From NCBI GenBank assembly GCA_964017155.1, contig OZ024861.1:53954309-54018308 (forward strand): a stretch of DNA of 64,000 bases, given 5' to 3'. Source of the stretch: Oasisia sp. SBJ-2009 (Eukaryota; Annelida; Polychaeta; Sabellida; Siboglinidae). Under the pieces are notes generated by a model. The model saw only the letters and a list, made by a program, of their open reading frames with translations, did not search any database and was not told where the DNA came from. Shown here one piece after another: positions 63,201-64,000 of the stretch. Position 1 is the stretch's first letter. The number at the start of each line of letters is the position of its first letter. Position numbers and translations under genes: made by a program.

Positions 63201-64000
63201 TTGTCGTTTTGCTCGATTTGTGCAACTATCACCCTGTTAAGGTCGCCAAATGTCTTGACACCTCATCTAGTTAGTGGTTCATTATTACTCCCGCCGTTTA
63301 CCCAGCGGTCGCCACGGAATTATGTTGAAAAGAATGTAAACAGACATTTACGCTTCCCCAACTGATCCCCCGTTAGCGGATCGGACTTTGTCGTTTTCCT
63401 CGATTTGTTTCCAAAAGTTGGCAAGACGACGCGCACGGTCAGTTGGTTTCGTCGAGAGAGTCGTAGTTACACTCCGTGCGTGGAATACGCCCGAGAAGAC
63501 CGACCGGCGCGTCGAACTTGGCCGTTTCTCTCGATTCTCAAAACTGATCCCCCGTAGACGGATCGGACTTTGTCGTTTTCCTAGATTTGTGCAACTATCA
63601 CCCTGTTAAGGTCTCCAAATGCCTCGTCACCTCATCTAGTTAGTGGTTCATTATTACTCCCGCCGTTTACCCAGCGGTCGGAACGGAATTATGTTGAAAA
63701 GAATGTAAACAGACTTCCCCAACTGATCCCCCGTAGACGGATCGGACTTTGTCGTTTTCCTCGATTTGTTTCCAAAAGTTGGCAAGACGACGCGCACGGT
63801 CAGTTGGTTTCGTCGAGAGAGTCGTAGTTACACCCCTTGCGTGGCACACGCCCGAGAAGACCGACCGGCGCGTCGAACTTGGCCGTTTCTCTCGATTCTC
63901 AAAACTGATCCCCCGTAGACGGATCGGACTTTGTCGTTTTGCTCGATTTGTGCAACTATCACCCTGTTAAGGTCGCCAAATGCCTCGTCACCTCATCTAG
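60239..64000 (+). repeat. 6588-bp higher-order block, copy 2, cut by the window end
   Basis: Order: end of A60068, its B, then s60437 s60798 s61159 t61520 s62076 l62437 t62806 s63362 A63723 and a partial B (63905-64000). It matches copy 1 at a 6588-bp shift for all 3.76 kb visible, with one difference found: 54554 c versus 61142 t. The block must continue past 64000. Confidence 0.9.

Larger units (their letters stand above)
1..64000. repeat. Satellite DNA array of two alternating monomers (A 182 bp, B 187/179 bp)
   Basis: Every base of the window falls into a head-to-tail series of monomers, all in one orientation. Each starts with ctgatcccccgtag or a close variant. There are 156 A units and 193 full B units plus one partial B (63905-64000). 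Distances between successive A starts are only 360, 361, 368, 369, 548 or 556 bp, which equal A plus one or two B units. No unrelated sequence interrupts the array, and no stretch holds a gene. Short open frames recur in each unit but begin at TTG or GTG and simply follow the monomer length. The array runs off both ends of the window. Its chromosomal location cannot be told from the sequence. Confidence 0.98.

Noticed and set aside
1..64000. R2 or other non-LTR retrotransposon body
   Set aside because: No reverse transcriptase, endonuclease or zinc-finger coding sequence, no poly-A tail and no unit above monomer scale that is not made of A and B.
1..64000. CRISPR array
   Set aside because: The 47-bp box recurs every 179-187 bp, but the sequences between are just two repeated types, not unique spacers, and they are far too long.

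Overview
The whole 64 kb window is one uninterrupted, head-to-tail satellite DNA array. I found no protein-coding gene, tRNA, intact rRNA gene, CRISPR array or inserted mobile element. Two monomer classes make up everything. Monomer A is 182 bp. Monomer B is 187 bp, with a 179-bp form that lacks 8 bp near its 3' end. A and B share about 47 bp at the start of each unit (my phasing starts every unit at the motif ctgatcccccgtag) and are otherwise very different. I count 156 A units and 193 complete B units plus one B cut off by the window end. The order is always A followed by one or two B: 117 AB dimers and 38 ABB trimers, with no AA and no BBB.

The most notable observation is that monomer B contains recognisable pieces of 28S rRNA. 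Offsets 48-102 of B match, in sense orientation, the very conserved 28S segment that holds the R2 retrotransposon insertion site (core ttaaggtcgccaaatgcc, one change from the rRNA core). Offsets 104-129 match, in antisense orientation, the 28S segment lying just upstream of that site (19 bases identical: ttactcccgccgtttaccc). Monomer A carries a more decayed antisense copy of the same region (offsets 63-109). The satellite therefore looks like an amplified, folded-back fragment of 28S rDNA centred on the R2 target. The 28S comparison is from memory of a very conserved sequence, not from a search.

Above the monomer level the array is a nest of tandem segmental duplications. Unit codes: s = A + 179-bp B (361 bp), l = A + 187-bp B (369), d = A + 186-bp B (368), m = 181-bp A + 179-bp B (360), t = ABB of 556 bp, u = ABB of 548 bp. 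Layout: 1-7527 older, diverged copies; 7528-19653 two copies of a 6063-bp block; 20202-25691 two copies of a 2745-bp block; 25692-29216 a segment like 2204-4408; 29217-36013 two 3.3-kb copies at 3481-bp offset; 35404-52749 four copies of a 3654-bp higher-order unit, with 730-bp spacers and one internal 1270-bp duplication; 53651-64000 a 6588-bp block and the first 3.76 kb of its second copy. Copies within a pair differ at only one or two bases that I could find, so expansion is recent and continuing.

The organism must be a eukaryote, given long satellite DNA and 28S-derived sequence. CpG is over-represented (about 1.7 times expectation in A, 1.2 times in B), which argues against long-term CpG methylation in the germline as in vertebrates. 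I cannot name the lineage or say whether the array is centromeric, pericentromeric or sex-linked.
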